The notes: generated from the letters alone by a model not told the origin. DNA of 64,000 bases from Nocardia huaxiensis (GCF_013744875.1 NZ_CP059399.1:7812001-7876000), one strand, 5' to 3'; positions 42,300 to 52,390 are shown, counted from the first letter of the stretch. Made by a program: numbers and translations.

Positions 42300-43403
42300 A
42301 TGTCCGCCGATTCATGGTGTGTGCGTTCGATTCACAGCGCCGCATCGCTCGTGGAGTTCGCCGGTAGCCGGGCTGTGACCAGACGCGCGACCCTCGCGGG
42401 AACCGGGCTCAGCGAGGCGGATATCGAGGATCCGGAGAAGGAGATCGATCTCGCGCAGGAGTTCCGGATCATCGGCAATATTCTCGCCGCGGTCGGGGAC
42501 GAACCGGGTTTGGGTTTGCTGGCGGGTTTTTCGGTGCGACTGCCCATGCTCGGCACCCTCGGCATCGCCATGAGCAGCTGCTCGACGGTCCGTGAGATGA
42601 GCGAACTGTGGGCCCGCTATGTCGATCTGTCCTACGCCTACAACCGATTCACCCTCACCGACGCCGACCACCGGGTCCTGGTGACCCTCGACACCGAGGC
42701 GGTGCCCGCACCCCTGCGCCGCTTCGCTCTCGAACGGGATCTGGCGGCACTGCGCACCATTCAGCGGGATCTGCTGAATTGGGATGTGCCGGTGCGGCGT
42801 CTGGAGCTGACACTGCCCTACGCGCCGGTCTACGAGGCCGTCGGCGTGCTGCTCGGCGTCTCACATATCGAGTACGGCAGGCCCGCCAACACCCTCGTGC
42901 TGGATGCCGCCGAACTGGAACGCCCCATGCCGCAGGCGAACTCGATCCTGCGCAAGCAGTACGAGCAACTGTGCGCGGACATCGTCGAACGCCGCCGCGC
43001 CCGCGCCGGCCTGTCCGGCCAGGTCCGCACCCTGCTGCTGCGGCACGGCGGTTCGGCCGATCAACCGGCCATCGCCGCCGACCTGCACATGAGCGTGCGC
43101 ACACTGCGCCGCCGCCTGCAGGAGGAGGGCACCACCTTCCGCGAACTGGCCTGTGAGACAACGGGAATCCTGGCCGAGGAACTGCTGGCCGCGGGCTTCA
43201 CCGTCGACACGGTGGCCACCCGGCTCGGATACACCAGCGTGTCGGCGTTCGCGACGGCGTTCCGGGACTGGAAGGGCCAGACCCCCGGCCAGTTCGCGCG
43301 CGCGAATCAGGCGCCGCACCGCAGCCCGCCGACCCGCAGGCCGGGCGGCGCTACCGCCGCCGCAGCAGCGGCGCCGGATCCGGACGGCCGTAGCGTTCGG
43401 TGA
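42300..43403 (+). CDS. AraC-family transcriptional regulator
   Basis: Protein of 367 residues with an N-terminal effector domain of the arabinose-binding-like type (about 10-200, with EPGLGLLAGFSVRLPMLGTLGIAMSSCST). A C-terminal double helix-turn-helix follows (about 250-340; VDTVATRLGYTSVSAFATAFRDWKGQTPGQF). Such regulators often control lipid or sterol genes in actinobacteria. A poly-Ala tail at the end overlaps the convergent ThrE-like gene by 53 bases, so the true end of homology is near residue 340. The ATG at 42300 has no clear ribosome site. Confidence 0.88.
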   Translation: MSADSWCVRSIHSAASLVEFAGSRAVTRRATLAGTGLSEADIEDPEKEIDLAQEFRIIGNILAAVGDEPGLGLLAGFSVRLPMLGTLGIAMSSCSTVREMSELWARYVDLSYAYNRFTLTDADHRVLVTLDTEAVPAPLRRFALERDLAALRTIQRDLLNWDVPVRRLELTLPYAPVYEAVGVLLGVSHIEYGRPANTLVLDAAELERPMPQANSILRKQYEQLCADIVERRRARAGLSGQVRTLLLRHGGSADQPAIAADLHMSVRTLRRRLQEEGTTFRELACETTGILAEELLAAGFTVDTVATRLGYTSVSAFATAFRDWKGQTPGQFARANQAPHRSPPTRRPGGATAAAAAAPDPDGRSVR

Positions 43404-44610
43404 TCGTGGCGGGCAGCAGGGTGAAGGCGGTCAGCATGCCGAGGGCGATCGCGACGATCAGGATGAACATGCCGCCGACATCCTCCACACCCTGCACCGT
43501 GCCGCCGGCGAGCACCTCCAGCCCGCGCAGTCCGTGCGCGCCGGGCGTGAGCACGAAGAACGGGGCCAGGTAGAGCACGTACGCGGGCGGCAGGCTGGGA
43601 CGGTGCCCGAGCATCAGGCAGGCCGCCGCCATCAGAGCCGCCGCGACGAAAGTGCCCGCCACATCCGAGAACAACCGCACCGCCACCAGCTGCACCGCGT
43701 AGGTCCCCAGCACCATTCCCAGCACCCACGGGAAGTCCGAGCGCTTCATACCGAAGACCAGCAGGACGCCGACGGTGAAGATCGACCACCCGATCCAGCC
43801 GGACCACGGCCCCAGTGTCGGCGCGACCACGCTGTCGTAGATCTCGCCGCGATCCACCCGCAGCAGGGCGGCGGCCAGCAGCGGCCCGAACGCCAGCGCG
43901 CCCAGCGTGGCCATCGCCTGCACCAGGCGGGCGGCGCCGGCGGTGAGCCGTCCCACCGCGATCTCGATGACCGACATGGTGATCGAGTCGCCGGGGATGA
44001 ACACGAACAGCACCGGAATCATCAATTCGACGGTGCCGCCGTGCACCCAGCCGCGCTCGGCGGCCGCCAGCACGACGACCGCGACCAGCGTGGACGATGC
44101 CAGCGGGGCGAGCCAGGCAGCGCGATCATTGCGCTCGGTCCCGACCTTGATCAATCCGACCAGGATGCCCAGCAGCCCGGTCACCCAGATCTCCTGCCAG
44201 GTCGGCTGAATCGAGATCCCGAACCCCACCGAGAACAGCACCACCCCGGCCACCCGCGCCCACGGTTTGTACGGCTGCGGCATGGCGGCGATGTCCTCCA
44301 GCCGGTGCCGCGCCCGCGTGAACGACAGCTCCCCCGCCAGCACCTCGGTCAGCCACGGTTTGAACGCGCTCACCTGATCGAGCTGCGGAATATCCGGCGT
44401 ATTCGTGACAACCCTTGTTGCCCCGTCGATTTCGATGAACGCCGATTCCGCGATCACCGACACGTCGGCCCGGTACCCGTACGCGGCCGCCACCCCGCAC
44501 AGGCACCGATCCAGCCCGAGCGTGCCCTCGAACCCACCGGCCAGCAGCAACTGCGCCAGCCGGGTGGTCAGATCGAGCACCTCGTTCGCGGAGGGATGCG
44601 CATCGTTCAT
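43351..44610 (-). CDS. ThrE-type threonine/serine exporter family protein
   Basis: Membrane protein of 419 residues combining the two halves of the ThrE family. A soluble, hydrolase-like N-terminal domain (about 1-115, LTTRLAQLLLAGGFEGTLGLDRC) is followed by about ten transmembrane helices, including FVFIPGDSITMSVIEIAVGRL with the conserved PG pair. ThrE exports threonine and serine using the membrane potential in Corynebacterium. This homologue is inferred to be an amino acid exporter, but its substrate may differ. The ATG at 44610 begins the family domain. Confidence 0.88.
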   Translation of the reverse strand: MNDAHPSANEVLDLTTRLAQLLLAGGFEGTLGLDRCLCGVAAAYGYRADVSVIAESAFIEIDGATRVVTNTPDIPQLDQVSAFKPWLTEVLAGELSFTRARHRLEDIAAMPQPYKPWARVAGVVLFSVGFGISIQPTWQEIWVTGLLGILVGLIKVGTERNDRAAWLAPLASSTLVAVVVLAAAERGWVHGGTVELMIPVLFVFIPGDSITMSVIEIAVGRLTAGAARLVQAMATLGALAFGPLLAAALLRVDRGEIYDSVVAPTLGPWSGWIGWSIFTVGVLLVFGMKRSDFPWVLGMVLGTYAVQLVAVRLFSDVAGTFVAAALMAAACLMLGHRPSLPPAYVLYLAPFFVLTPGAHGLRGLEVLAGGTVQGVEDVGGMFILIVAIALGMLTAFTLLPATITERYGRPDPAPLLRRR

Positions 44611-44665
44611 GCAGCCAGTCTCGGATCGACCGGCTCCCTCGCCGCACCGACACGCCCAGTACGGA

Positions 44666-45700
44666 TCAGCCTGCGGCGCGCCCTGCCGAGCCCGCCTCGA
44701 GCGCGTGCTCGATCTCCGGGGTGACGACGGCCGGATCCTCCAGCGTGGTGCAGTGCCCCAGCCGTGGGAACTCCACATAGCGCGGCTCGGTTCCATTGGC
44801 GCGCAACAGTTCCACGATCCGACGGGAGGCACTCGGCGGGGTCAGCCGGTCGGAGACGCCCACGAGGACGGTGGTGGGGACCTTCATGTGCGCCAAGCCC
44901 GCCGACACGTCGAGGCCGGCCAGGACGCCGGGCGCACGGGTGCGGAAGGGATTGGGGCAGGCGGCGATCAGGGCCTCGGTGAAAGCGGTCTCCGCGCGCG
45001 GCGTCGACGCTGCCAGCACCGTGAAACGGAACAGCGGGCCCAGGAACCTGGGGTGCGGCACGGGCATACGGCCCAGCAGATAGTTGAGAAAGCGCTCCCG
45101 GCGCGCCCGATCCAGCCCGGGGAAGGGCAGGATCAGGGTGTTCGCCGAGAACCGTTCCGCCACGGTGTCGATGAGCAGCACGGCGCGGGCGTAGCGCTGC
45201 ACCTGCTCGGGATGCCGTGCCGCCCAGGACATCATGGCGATGCCGCCCAGGCTGTGCCCGGCGATCACGGCCTGCTCACCGGCCGGGACCAATGCGGCCA
45301 GCACCTCCGAGAGATCGTCTCCCAGGGCGTCCACGCTGAACTCGCGCGCCCCGTGCGTGCTGCGCCCGAACCCGCGCTGGTCGTACACCATCACGCGGTA
45401 GCGATCGGCGAGCTGGTTGATCTGCGGATTCCAGTACTCGATCCGGCACGCGTAACCGTGGATCAGCACGATGCGCGGTGCGCTGCGCGGCCCGTACTCG
45501 CGGACATGGATGCGCGCGCCGTCTGCCGTCTCGACGGTGGTGACATCGACCGGCAGCGCCGGATTGCGCAGCAGTCCGGGCGCGGTCGCACCGTGCGCGA
45601 AGACGTCCGCGTCACCCGCGATCGGCGGAAACCAGGTCCGGACGATCCGGGCCGGTCGGCCGTCGACGCCGAACTGCGCTCCCAGGCGAGTCCACATCAT
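44666..45700 (-). CDS. Alpha/beta hydrolase
   Basis: Hydrolase of 344 residues. The oxyanion loop is HGYACRIEYW, the nucleophile elbow GHSLGG (about residue 148), the acid lies in LVGVSDRLTPP and the base in RLGHCTTLED. The N-terminal 60 residues contain a short amphipathic part and no clear signal. The fold suits esterases, lipases or epoxide-hydrolase-like enzymes, and the substrate is unknown. A GGAG is 10 bases upstream of the chosen ATG at 45700. It sits 62 bases after an acyl-CoA synthetase remnant and 55 bases before the ThrE-like gene, all on the same strand. Confidence 0.88.
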   Translation of the reverse strand: MMWTRLGAQFGVDGRPARIVRTWFPPIAGDADVFAHGATAPGLLRNPALPVDVTTVETADGARIHVREYGPRSAPRIVLIHGYACRIEYWNPQINQLADRYRVMVYDQRGFGRSTHGAREFSVDALGDDLSEVLAALVPAGEQAVIAGHSLGGIAMMSWAARHPEQVQRYARAVLLIDTVAERFSANTLILPFPGLDRARRERFLNYLLGRMPVPHPRFLGPLFRFTVLAASTPRAETAFTEALIAACPNPFRTRAPGVLAGLDVSAGLAHMKVPTTVLVGVSDRLTPPSASRRIVELLRANGTEPRYVEFPRLGHCTTLEDPAVVTPEIEHALEAGSAGRAAG

Positions 45701-45762
45701 GGGCAATACGCTCCTTTGCGTATCTCGTCGGCCGCGCATCTCCTCGACGCAGCGGGTGGTGG

Positions 45763-46229
45763 CTACCGGTACATCTCGTCGATGCTGTCGGCGTATCCGG
45801 CGGCGATCGGCTTGCGCTTCAATTTCGTTGTGGGGGTGAGGTAGTCACCGCCCGGCTCCCACACCTCGCCGACCACGGTGAACTTCTTGATCTGCTCGAC
45901 CCGGGACAGCGTGGCGTTCGCGGCGTCGACGCCCTCCTGGATCGCCGACCGCACAATGGGGTTCGAAGCCAGTTCGGCAATGGATACCGGTAGCCCGTGC
46001 CGCTCGGCGAAGGCGGCGGCCGCTTCGGCGTCGAGGCTGCCGATATCCCCGGTGTGCAGCCAGCCGTCGGAATCGATGGCCTCGGCGGTCTTCCCGGGAT
46101 CCTTGCGATACCCGCGCATGATCATCGGGCCGCGGGCGAGCACCTCGCCGTCGTCGCCGAGCTTGATCTCCGCACCGGGCACCGGCGTGCCCACGGTGCC
46201 GAGGCGGTAGCGGCCGGGACGGTTGACGG
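45763..46229 (-). pseudogene. Remnant of a long-chain acyl-CoA synthetase (FadD type)
   Basis: The frame encodes only late parts of an AMP-forming long-chain acyl-CoA synthetase. These are RLGTVGTPVPGAEIKLGDDGEVLARG and GWLHTGDIGSLD, then directly the extreme C-terminus (HGLPVSIAELASNPIV, SRVEQIKKFTVVGE, LTPTTKLKRK). The first 400 or so residues with the AMP-binding motifs are absent, and the hinge segment with DRKKE between GDIG and the C-terminus is also missing. No start codon or ribosome site was found. It begins exactly where the neighbouring fadB gene ends, so a deletion probably joined the two. It is very unlikely to be active. Confidence 0.85.
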
Positions 46230-48398
46230 TCAGCCGCGCAGGCTCGCGGGCGCGCGGAAGCGGGCGCCGTAGCGCTCGGCCAGTTCTTCGGCGCGGGCCA
46301 GGAAGGCCGCGTGGCCGCCCGGGTAGCCGGTGACGAACTGCCGGACGCCGCCGGTCCAGGCCGGGAAGCCGATGCCGAAGATGGAGCCGATATTGGCGTC
46401 CGCGTCGGAGGCGATGACGCCCTCGTCGAAGCACTTCTGGGTTTCCAGCACCTGGATGAACAGGAGCCGGTCCTGGAGCTCCTGGAACGGGACCGTCAGC
46501 TCGCGAGTGGTTTCGTACTCCGTGCGCAGGGTGTCCCAGAGCCGGGTGCGCTTGCCGTCGGCGTAGTCGTAGAAGCCCGCGCCGGCGAGCTTGCCGGTGC
46601 GTTCGAAGCGGTCCATGAGGGTCCGGATCACGTCGCGCGCAACGGGAATGGACTCCGCGAGGGCGACGCCCTCGGCCTCGGCGGCCGCGATGGTCTCGTC
46701 CATGATCTTGCGGATGGTGCCGAAGGAGAGCTCGTCGGCGACCTGCAGCGGCGCGGCGGGGTACCCGGCCTGGAAACCCGCCTGCTCGATGGTGGCCGGA
46801 TCGATGCCCTCGGCGAGCATGTTCATGGCCTCCAGCAGCCAGCTGGAGAACACCCGGGTGGTGTAGAAGCCGCGACCGTCATTGACGACGATCGGGTACT
46901 TCTTGATCGCCAGGGCGTAGTCGATGACCCGGGCCAGGGTTTCGTCGGAAGTCTTTTCGCCCCTGATGATCTCGATGGGCTGCATGGCTTCCACCGGGGA
47001 GAAGAAGTGGATGCCGATGAAGTCCTCCGGCTTGTTCACGCCCTCGGCGAGCCCGGTGATGGGCAGCGAGGAGGTGTTGGAGCCGAGCACCGCGCCGGGT
47101 TCGACAATGTCCTGAATCTCTTGGAACACCGTGTTCTTCAGCTCGGTGTTCTCGAAAACGGCCTCGATGACGAAGTCCACGCCCGCGAAGTCGGCCGCGT
47201 CCGCGGTCGGGTGGATGCGGTCGAGCAGCGCCTTGGACTTCTCCTCGGTGGTGCGGCCCTTGGCCAGGGCCTTGGCCTCGAGGTTCTCCGAGTACGCCTT
47301 GCCCCGCTGTGCGCCCTCCAGCGAAATGTCTTTGAGCACAACGTCTATGCCCGCCTTGGCGGTGACATAGGCGATGCCCGCGCCCATCATGCCCGCGCCG
47401 AGAATGCCGACCTTCCCGATCGGCTTCTTCTCGATGCCCTCCGGCCGGGCCGCGCCGCCTTCGACCTGCTGGAGGTCGAAGAAGAACGCCTGGATCATGT
47501 TTCGCGCCACCTGGCTCTTGACCAGGGACACGAAGTAGCGCGATTCGATCAGCTGCGCGGTCTCGAAATCGACCTGTGCGCCCTCGAGCGCGGCGGCCAT
47601 GATGGCGCGCGGCGCGGGCATGTGGTCATTGCCCTCGAGCTGCTTGTGCAGATTCGCCGGGAAGGCGGGCAGGTTGGCGGCGAAGGCCGGGGTGGACGGG
47701 GAGCCGCCCGGAATCTTGTAGCCCTTCGCATCCCACGGCTGCACGTTCCGGTCCGGGTTGGCCTTGATCCACGCCTTCGCGGCGGGCACCAATTCCTCTA
47801 CGCTGCCGACGATTTCATCGATGACGCCGACCTTCAGCGCCTTGGCCGGGTTCATCCGCGCACCGGTGAGCAGGACCTGCATGAGCGCGCCCTGAATACC
47901 GAGCAGGCGCACGGTGCGAGCGACACCGCCCGCGCCCGGCAGCACGCCCAGCAGCACTTCGGGCAGGCCGATCTGATTGCCGCGCACGTCCGCCGCGATT
48001 CGGTGATGCGTGGCCAGGGCCAGCTCGAGGCCGCCGCCGAGCGCCGCGCCATTGATGGCCGCGACGACCGGCTTGCCGATGGTCTCCAGGCGACGGAGCT
48101 GCGCCTTGAGTTCCCCGGCGATGGCGAGTATTTCGGCCGGATCGAGCGGAATCACGTGCTCCAGAAGGACATTCAGGTCCATGCCCGCGAAGAAGGTCTT
48201 CTTGGCCGAGGTGATCACCACGCCGGTGATCTCGTCCCGTTCGGCCTCGATGCGGTCCAGCGCCGCGCCCAGCGACGCCTGGAACGCCTCGGTTATGGTG
48301 TTGGCCTGCTGGTTCGGATCGTCGAGCGTGAGGGTGACGATGCCGTCCGCGTCGCGGTCCCAGCGAATGGTGTTGTCGCTCTGTGCTTTGTCCGACAC
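46230..48398 (-). CDS. fadB: Bifunctional enoyl-CoA hydratase / 3-hydroxyacyl-CoA dehydrogenase
   Basis: Protein of 722 residues carrying out the second and third steps of fatty acid beta-oxidation. The N-terminal crotonase domain (about 1-300) has GAALGGGLELALATHH and GLPEVLLGVLPGAGG with both catalytic glutamates. The NAD-binding domain (about 325-510) begins VGILGAGMMGAGIA and has the catalytic His in GIHFFSPVEAM. The C-terminal dehydrogenase domains end near 715. The GTG start lies five bases after the thiolase stop, so the two genes are co-transcribed and their products probably form the trifunctional beta-oxidation complex. Confidence 0.95.
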   Translation of the reverse strand: MSDKAQSDNTIRWDRDADGIVTLTLDDPNQQANTITEAFQASLGAALDRIEAERDEITGVVITSAKKTFFAGMDLNVLLEHVIPLDPAEILAIAGELKAQLRRLETIGKPVVAAINGAALGGGLELALATHHRIAADVRGNQIGLPEVLLGVLPGAGGVARTVRLLGIQGALMQVLLTGARMNPAKALKVGVIDEIVGSVEELVPAAKAWIKANPDRNVQPWDAKGYKIPGGSPSTPAFAANLPAFPANLHKQLEGNDHMPAPRAIMAAALEGAQVDFETAQLIESRYFVSLVKSQVARNMIQAFFFDLQQVEGGAARPEGIEKKPIGKVGILGAGMMGAGIAYVTAKAGIDVVLKDISLEGAQRGKAYSENLEAKALAKGRTTEEKSKALLDRIHPTADAADFAGVDFVIEAVFENTELKNTVFQEIQDIVEPGAVLGSNTSSLPITGLAEGVNKPEDFIGIHFFSPVEAMQPIEIIRGEKTSDETLARVIDYALAIKKYPIVVNDGRGFYTTRVFSSWLLEAMNMLAEGIDPATIEQAGFQAGYPAAPLQVADELSFGTIRKIMDETIAAAEAEGVALAESIPVARDVIRTLMDRFERTGKLAGAGFYDYADGKRTRLWDTLRTEYETTRELTVPFQELQDRLLFIQVLETQKCFDEGVIASDADANIGSIFGIGFPAWTGGVRQFVTGYPGGHAAFLARAEELAERYGARFRAPASLRG

Positions 48399-48403
48399 GG
48401 TTC

Positions 48404-49618
48404 TCAGACCCTCTCGATGATGGCGGCGACGCCCATGCCACCGGCGACGCACAGCGTGATCAGGCCGTAACGGCCGCCGGTGCGCTCGAGCTCGTCGAGC
48501 ACGGTGCCGACCAGAATGGAGCCGGTCGCGCCCAGCGGGTGGCCCATGGCGATCGCACCGCCATTGACGTTGTATTTCTCGTCGGGAATCCCGAAGTGCG
48601 CCTGCACTTTCAGCGCGACCGCGGCGAATGCCTCGTTCATCTCGAACACGTCGATCTGATCGACGGTCAGCCCCGCCAGCGCGAGAGCCTTGTCCACGGC
48701 CGGGATCGGCCCCTCGAACATGAGCACCGGATCGGAGCCACTGGTGGCGTAGGAGACGATGCGCGCCCGGGGCACGAGGCCACTGGCCTCACCGGCCTCC
48801 CTGCTACCGATGAGGACCAGGGCCGCGCCGTCCACGATGCCCGAGCTGTTGCCGCCCGTATGCACGTGGTCGATCTTCTCGATGAAGTGATACTTCTGGG
48901 TCGCGACGGCATCGAACCCGCCGAACTCGCCGACCATGGCGAAGGCCGGCTGCAGCTTGCCCAGATCGGCGACACTGCTGTTGCGGCGAATGTGCTCGTC
49001 GTGATCGAGGATGGTGACGCCGTTGACATCCTTCACCGGCACAACGGATTTGGTGAAGTAGCCGCTGTCCCACGCCGTGGCGGCGCGCTCCTGCGAGCGC
49101 ACCGCGTAGGCGTCCACATCATCCCGGGTGTACCCCTCGATCGTGGCGAGCAGGTCGCACGCGACACCCTGCGGGATGAAGTAGTTGTCGTAGGCGGTGG
49201 CGGCGTCGTAGGCCATTGCCCCACGGTCACTGCCCATTTCGACACGCGACATGGATTCCACGCCGCCCGCGATCACCAGCTCCTCGAAGCCACCGCGCAC
49301 ACTCGAGGCCGCCATGCCGACCGCCGACAGGCCCGACCCGCAGAACCGGTTGATCTGCACGCCCCCGACGGTGTCGGGCAGACCCGCCAGATTCACTGCG
49401 GTGCGGGCGATATCCATGCCCTGATCCCCGACGGGGGTTACGCAGCCGAGCACGATATCGGAGATGCGGTGCTCGTCCAGATCCGGAAACCGCACGCGCA
49501 GTTCGTCGATGAGCCCGACGACCAGCGAGATCGGCTTCACCCCGTGCAGCGAGCCGCTGCTCTTGCCCTTGCCGCGGGGGGTGCGGATGGCCTCGAAAAT
49601 ATATGCGTCAGTGGTCAT
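48404..49618 (-). CDS. fadA: Acetyl-CoA acyltransferase (thiolase)
   Basis: Thiolase of 404 residues that cleaves 3-ketoacyl-CoA to acetyl-CoA and a shortened acyl-CoA. The nucleophilic Cys lies in INRFCGSG (about 90), the active His residues in MNEAFAA and [14 protein letters not shown], and the second Cys in TLCVAGGMG. Its 3' end lies five bases before fadB on the same strand. It is the second part of the beta-oxidation operon led by the CoA-transferase and acyl-CoA dehydrogenase genes. Confidence 0.95.
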   Translation of the reverse strand: MTTDAYIFEAIRTPRGKGKSSGSLHGVKPISLVVGLIDELRVRFPDLDEHRISDIVLGCVTPVGDQGMDIARTAVNLAGLPDTVGGVQINRFCGSGLSAVGMAASSVRGGFEELVIAGGVESMSRVEMGSDRGAMAYDAATAYDNYFIPQGVACDLLATIEGYTRDDVDAYAVRSQERAATAWDSGYFTKSVVPVKDVNGVTILDHDEHIRRNSSVADLGKLQPAFAMVGEFGGFDAVATQKYHFIEKIDHVHTGGNSSGIVDGAALVLIGSREAGEASGLVPRARIVSYATSGSDPVLMFEGPIPAVDKALALAGLTVDQIDVFEMNEAFAAVALKVQAHFGIPDEKYNVNGGAIAMGHPLGATGSILVGTVLDELERTGGRYGLITLCVAGGMGVAAIIERV

Positions 49619-49661
49619 TCCGACCCTCCAGCGGTCGAAGAAGCGGGGTTGGGGAGTGCGC

Positions 49662-50822
49662 CTAGAACGAGCGCGAGATGATTTCCTTCATGATTTCGCT
49701 GGTGCCGCCGTAGATGCGGTTCACGCGCGAGCCCACGTACATGTTCGCGATCGGGTACTCCATCATGTAGCCGTAGCCGCCGAACAGCTGCAGGCACTTG
49801 TCCACCACCTTGTCGGCGGTCTCGGCCGCGAACAGCTTGGCCATGGAGGCCGTGGCCGGATCGTTCTTCCCGTCGATGTACTGCGCAATCGCGTAGTCGA
49901 CAAGGGTTTTGATGGCCAGCGCCTCGGTCTTGGCCTCGGCCAGGGTGAAGGCATTGTGCTGGAACTTGCCGATCGGGCGACCGAATGCCTCCCGCTCCTT
50001 GGAGTAGCGCATGGCCTCGAGCACGGCGGCCTCGGCCAGCGCCGAGCACAGCGACGCGATGATCAGCCGCTCCCGGGCCAGCTGTTCCATGAGCTGGTAG
50101 AAGCCCAGCCCCTCCTGCTCGCCGAGCAGATTCGCCACGGGCACACGCATATCCGAGAAGAACAGTTCCCGGGTGTCCTGCCCGTGCTGACCCATCTTCT
50201 CCAGCACCCGGCCGCGTTCGAAGCCCGGCAGATCCTTGGTCTCGGCCACGATCAGCGAGACGCCGGCCGCGCCCTTGGACGGGTCGGTCTTGGCGACGAT
50301 CACCAGCAGATCGCAGTGAGTGCCGTTGGAAATGAAGGTCTTCGAGCCATTGATGACGTAGTGGTCGCCCTCGCGGATCGCAGTGGTGCGCACCGACTGC
50401 AGGTCCGATCCGGTGCCCGGCTCGGTCATGGCGATGGCCAGCACCAGCTCACCGGAGATGATGCCCGGCAGCCACTTCGCCCGCTGCTCCTCGTTGGAGT
50501 ACTTGTAGATGTAGTGCGCCACGATCGGCGAGTGCACGGAGAAGCCGAACGCATTGTCGTGCGCGTAGATCAGCTCCTCCTGCACCACCGCCTGGTAGCC
50601 GAAATCGCCTGCCATACCGCCGAATTCCTCCGGCAGGTCCAGGCCCAGCAGGCCCGCCTCGCCGGCTTTGTTCCAGAATTCGCGGTCCACCATGTGCTGC
50701 TTGGACCAGCGCTCCCGGTTCGGCGGGATCTCCTTGGCGAAGAACTCGGCGGCGTGCTTGCGCAGCTCGCGGTGCTGATCGGTCTCCCAGGTGGGGCGGT
50801 AGTCGGGGAAGAGTGCGGACAT
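49662..50822 (-). CDS. Acyl-CoA dehydrogenase
   Basis: FAD enzyme of 386 residues catalysing the first oxidation of acyl-CoA to trans-2-enoyl-CoA. Signature motifs are present: [15 protein letters not shown] in the substrate/FAD region, [13 protein letters not shown], and a C-terminal [20 protein letters not shown] with the catalytic Glu of MEYP, followed by [13 protein letters not shown]. Length is normal. It is 43 bases upstream of the thiolase and 9 bases downstream of the CoA-transferase. Chain-length preference cannot be read. Confidence 0.95.
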   Translation of the reverse strand: MSALFPDYRPTWETDQHRELRKHAAEFFAKEIPPNRERWSKQHMVDREFWNKAGEAGLLGLDLPEEFGGMAGDFGYQAVVQEELIYAHDNAFGFSVHSPIVAHYIYKYSNEEQRAKWLPGIISGELVLAIAMTEPGTGSDLQSVRTTAIREGDHYVINGSKTFISNGTHCDLLVIVAKTDPSKGAAGVSLIVAETKDLPGFERGRVLEKMGQHGQDTRELFFSDMRVPVANLLGEQEGLGFYQLMEQLARERLIIASLCSALAEAAVLEAMRYSKEREAFGRPIGKFQHNAFTLAEAKTEALAIKTLVDYAIAQYIDGKNDPATASMAKLFAAETADKVVDKCLQLFGGYGYMMEYPIANMYVGSRVNRIYGGTSEIMKEIISRSF

Positions 50823-50831
50823 CGGTGTTCT

Positions 50832-51668
50832 CTACTTTCCGGTGGTCGGGGCGACGACCCCGTTGATCGGGAGGTCGTGTGCGGCCGCGATGGCCTCGAG
50901 TTCGGCGATGGTCTTGTCGGCGAAGGCTTTCCGAAAGGCTTCGTGGGTGCCGTCGGCTTCGAAGACGCCGAGCGCGCCCATGAAGAAGTGCGGTTCCACC
51001 GCGCCGAGTGCGATGTGCCCGTCGGCGCATTCGTAGATGCCGTAGCCGGGGAACGCGCCGCCGAGAACGGCGTCCGGTCCCATGAGCCGGTAGCGCACGG
51101 CATCCCCGGCCCGCGCGGCGGCTTCCTCCAGCGCGACCCGATAGGGCTGTCCCACACCGGTTGTCGCGCGCGCGACCAGTGCCGCGAGCGCGGTGGACAC
51201 GGCCCGCTCCGCGCCGAGCATGTCGGCGATGGGCACGGTCGGCATCTGCGGCGGAGTCAGCGTGGCATGTACGGCCTGATAGTTCAGGTCATGCCCCGGC
51301 ACCTCGGGATCCTCGGCGTGCCCGACGATTTCGATGAGCGACAGCTCCGGGAACCGCTGCTGCGGCTGCGCCAGACCGAGTTTGGCGAGCGCGCTCGGCC
51401 GCATCGAGGTGATGAGCAGATCCGCGGTGGCCAGCAGCTCGTCGAGCTTGCCCCGATCACCGTCCTGCTTGATGTCGAGGGTGACCACGGTCTGCCGCGC
51501 GACCAGCTTCGCGTACCACTCCGGCGCGGCGGCCGCGAGCGGGTCACCGCTGGGCGGCTCGACCTTGGTGACGGTCGCGCCGAGTTCGGCGAGCCGGGCC
51601 GCGGCCAGCGGGCCGGGCAGATTCACGGCGAGTGAGACGACCTCGACTCCGGCGAGGGGATGCGTCAT
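50832..51668 (-). CDS. CaiB/BaiF-family CoA-transferase, short form
   Basis: Class III CoA-transferase-like protein of 278 residues, shorter than the usual 360-400. It keeps the start (LAGVEVVSLAVNLPGPLAAARLAELGATVTKVEPPSGDP), the GHDLNYQAVHATLTPPQM segment and an ADMLGAERAV region carrying the likely catalytic Asp. The C-terminal part is reduced. Related enzymes move CoA between acids or racemise 2-methylacyl-CoA. As first gene of the operon it may prepare branched or dicarboxylic substrates for the following beta-oxidation steps. GGAGG lies five bases before the ATG. Confidence 0.85.
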   Translation of the reverse strand: MTHPLAGVEVVSLAVNLPGPLAAARLAELGATVTKVEPPSGDPLAAAAPEWYAKLVARQTVVTLDIKQDGDRGKLDELLATADLLITSMRPSALAKLGLAQPQQRFPELSLIEIVGHAEDPEVPGHDLNYQAVHATLTPPQMPTVPIADMLGAERAVSTALAALVARATTGVGQPYRVALEEAAARAGDAVRYRLMGPDAVLGGAFPGYGIYECADGHIALGAVEPHFFMGALGVFEADGTHEAFRKAFADKTIAELEAIAAAHDLPINGVVAPTTGK

Positions 51669-51693
51669 TGCTACCTCCATTCCCCAGCGAACG

Positions 51694-51705
51694 ATACAGT
51701 TGTAT
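51694..51705. promoter_or_regulatory. Operator-like palindrome, TetR / beta-oxidation operon
   Basis: ATACAGTTGTAT has perfect 5-bp arms around GT. It sits 26 bases before the CoA-transferase start, in the divergent gap shared with the TetR gene, and covers the likely -10 area of the operon. TetR-family regulators commonly bind such sites. Assignment is positional. Confidence 0.5.
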
Positions 51706-51802
51706 TGCCAGGTTGTCGACTGTAGCAACTACTGGTGCATAAGACCCGCTCGCTACCACGCGGCCTACAATTGCCCGAATATCCGCACGAAACCGAGGGC
51801 CG

Positions 51803-52390
51803 ATGCTGAATCCACGCGCCACCAACGACGACCTGACCGCCAAGGCGCGCATTCGCAATGCCGCCATGGATCTGTTCGCCCAGTACGGCGAATCCCGGGT
51901 CTCGCTGCGCGCGGTCGCCGCCGAGGCGAGCGTCACCCTCGGCCTGGTGCAGCACCACTTCAAGACCAAGGCCGGCCTGGTCGAGGCCGTCGATCAGCTC
52001 ATCGTCGACTACTTCGACGCCGCCGTCTCCTCGGTTCCCCCCACCGGCACTCCCGGCGAGGTGGCCGCCGCTCGTGACGAAGCGGTGCGAAAGATGTTGC
52101 ACGACAACCCCGCCGTGGTGAACTACGTCCGCCGCGTGGTCCTGGAGCCCGGCGAAACCCAGCTGCGCCTGCTCGAATCACTGGTCGAGCTCACCCGCCG
52201 CGAGGTCGGCTCCCTGCGCGAAGCGGGCCTGGCCTCCACCACCCGCCGCGAATCCGCGCAGATCGTCGAGGTGCTGGTCCGCCAATTCGGCGAACTGCTC
52301 CTCGCCCCCATGATCGACGCCGTCTGGGAGCGGGTGGCCGGACCCGACGACGAAGCCAAACCGCGCCTGTCGATCAACGTCGAAGGCTGA
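51803..52390 (+). CDS. TetR-family transcriptional regulator
   Basis: Protein of 195 residues with an N-terminal TetR helix-turn-helix (AKARIRNAAMDLFAQYGESRVSLRAVAAEASVTLGLVQHHFKTK, about 13-56) and a helical ligand domain. It is divergent from the beta-oxidation operon (CoA-transferase onward) across 134 bases. Regulation of that operon by an acyl-CoA or related ligand is the obvious hypothesis. It is intact, in contrast to the TetR gene at 16517. Confidence 0.9.
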   Translation: MLNPRATNDDLTAKARIRNAAMDLFAQYGESRVSLRAVAAEASVTLGLVQHHFKTKAGLVEAVDQLIVDYFDAAVSSVPPTGTPGEVAAARDEAVRKMLHDNPAVVNYVRRVVLEPGETQLRLLESLVELTRREVGSLREAGLASTTRRESAQIVEVLVRQFGELLLAPMIDAVWERVAGPDDEAKPRLSINVEG

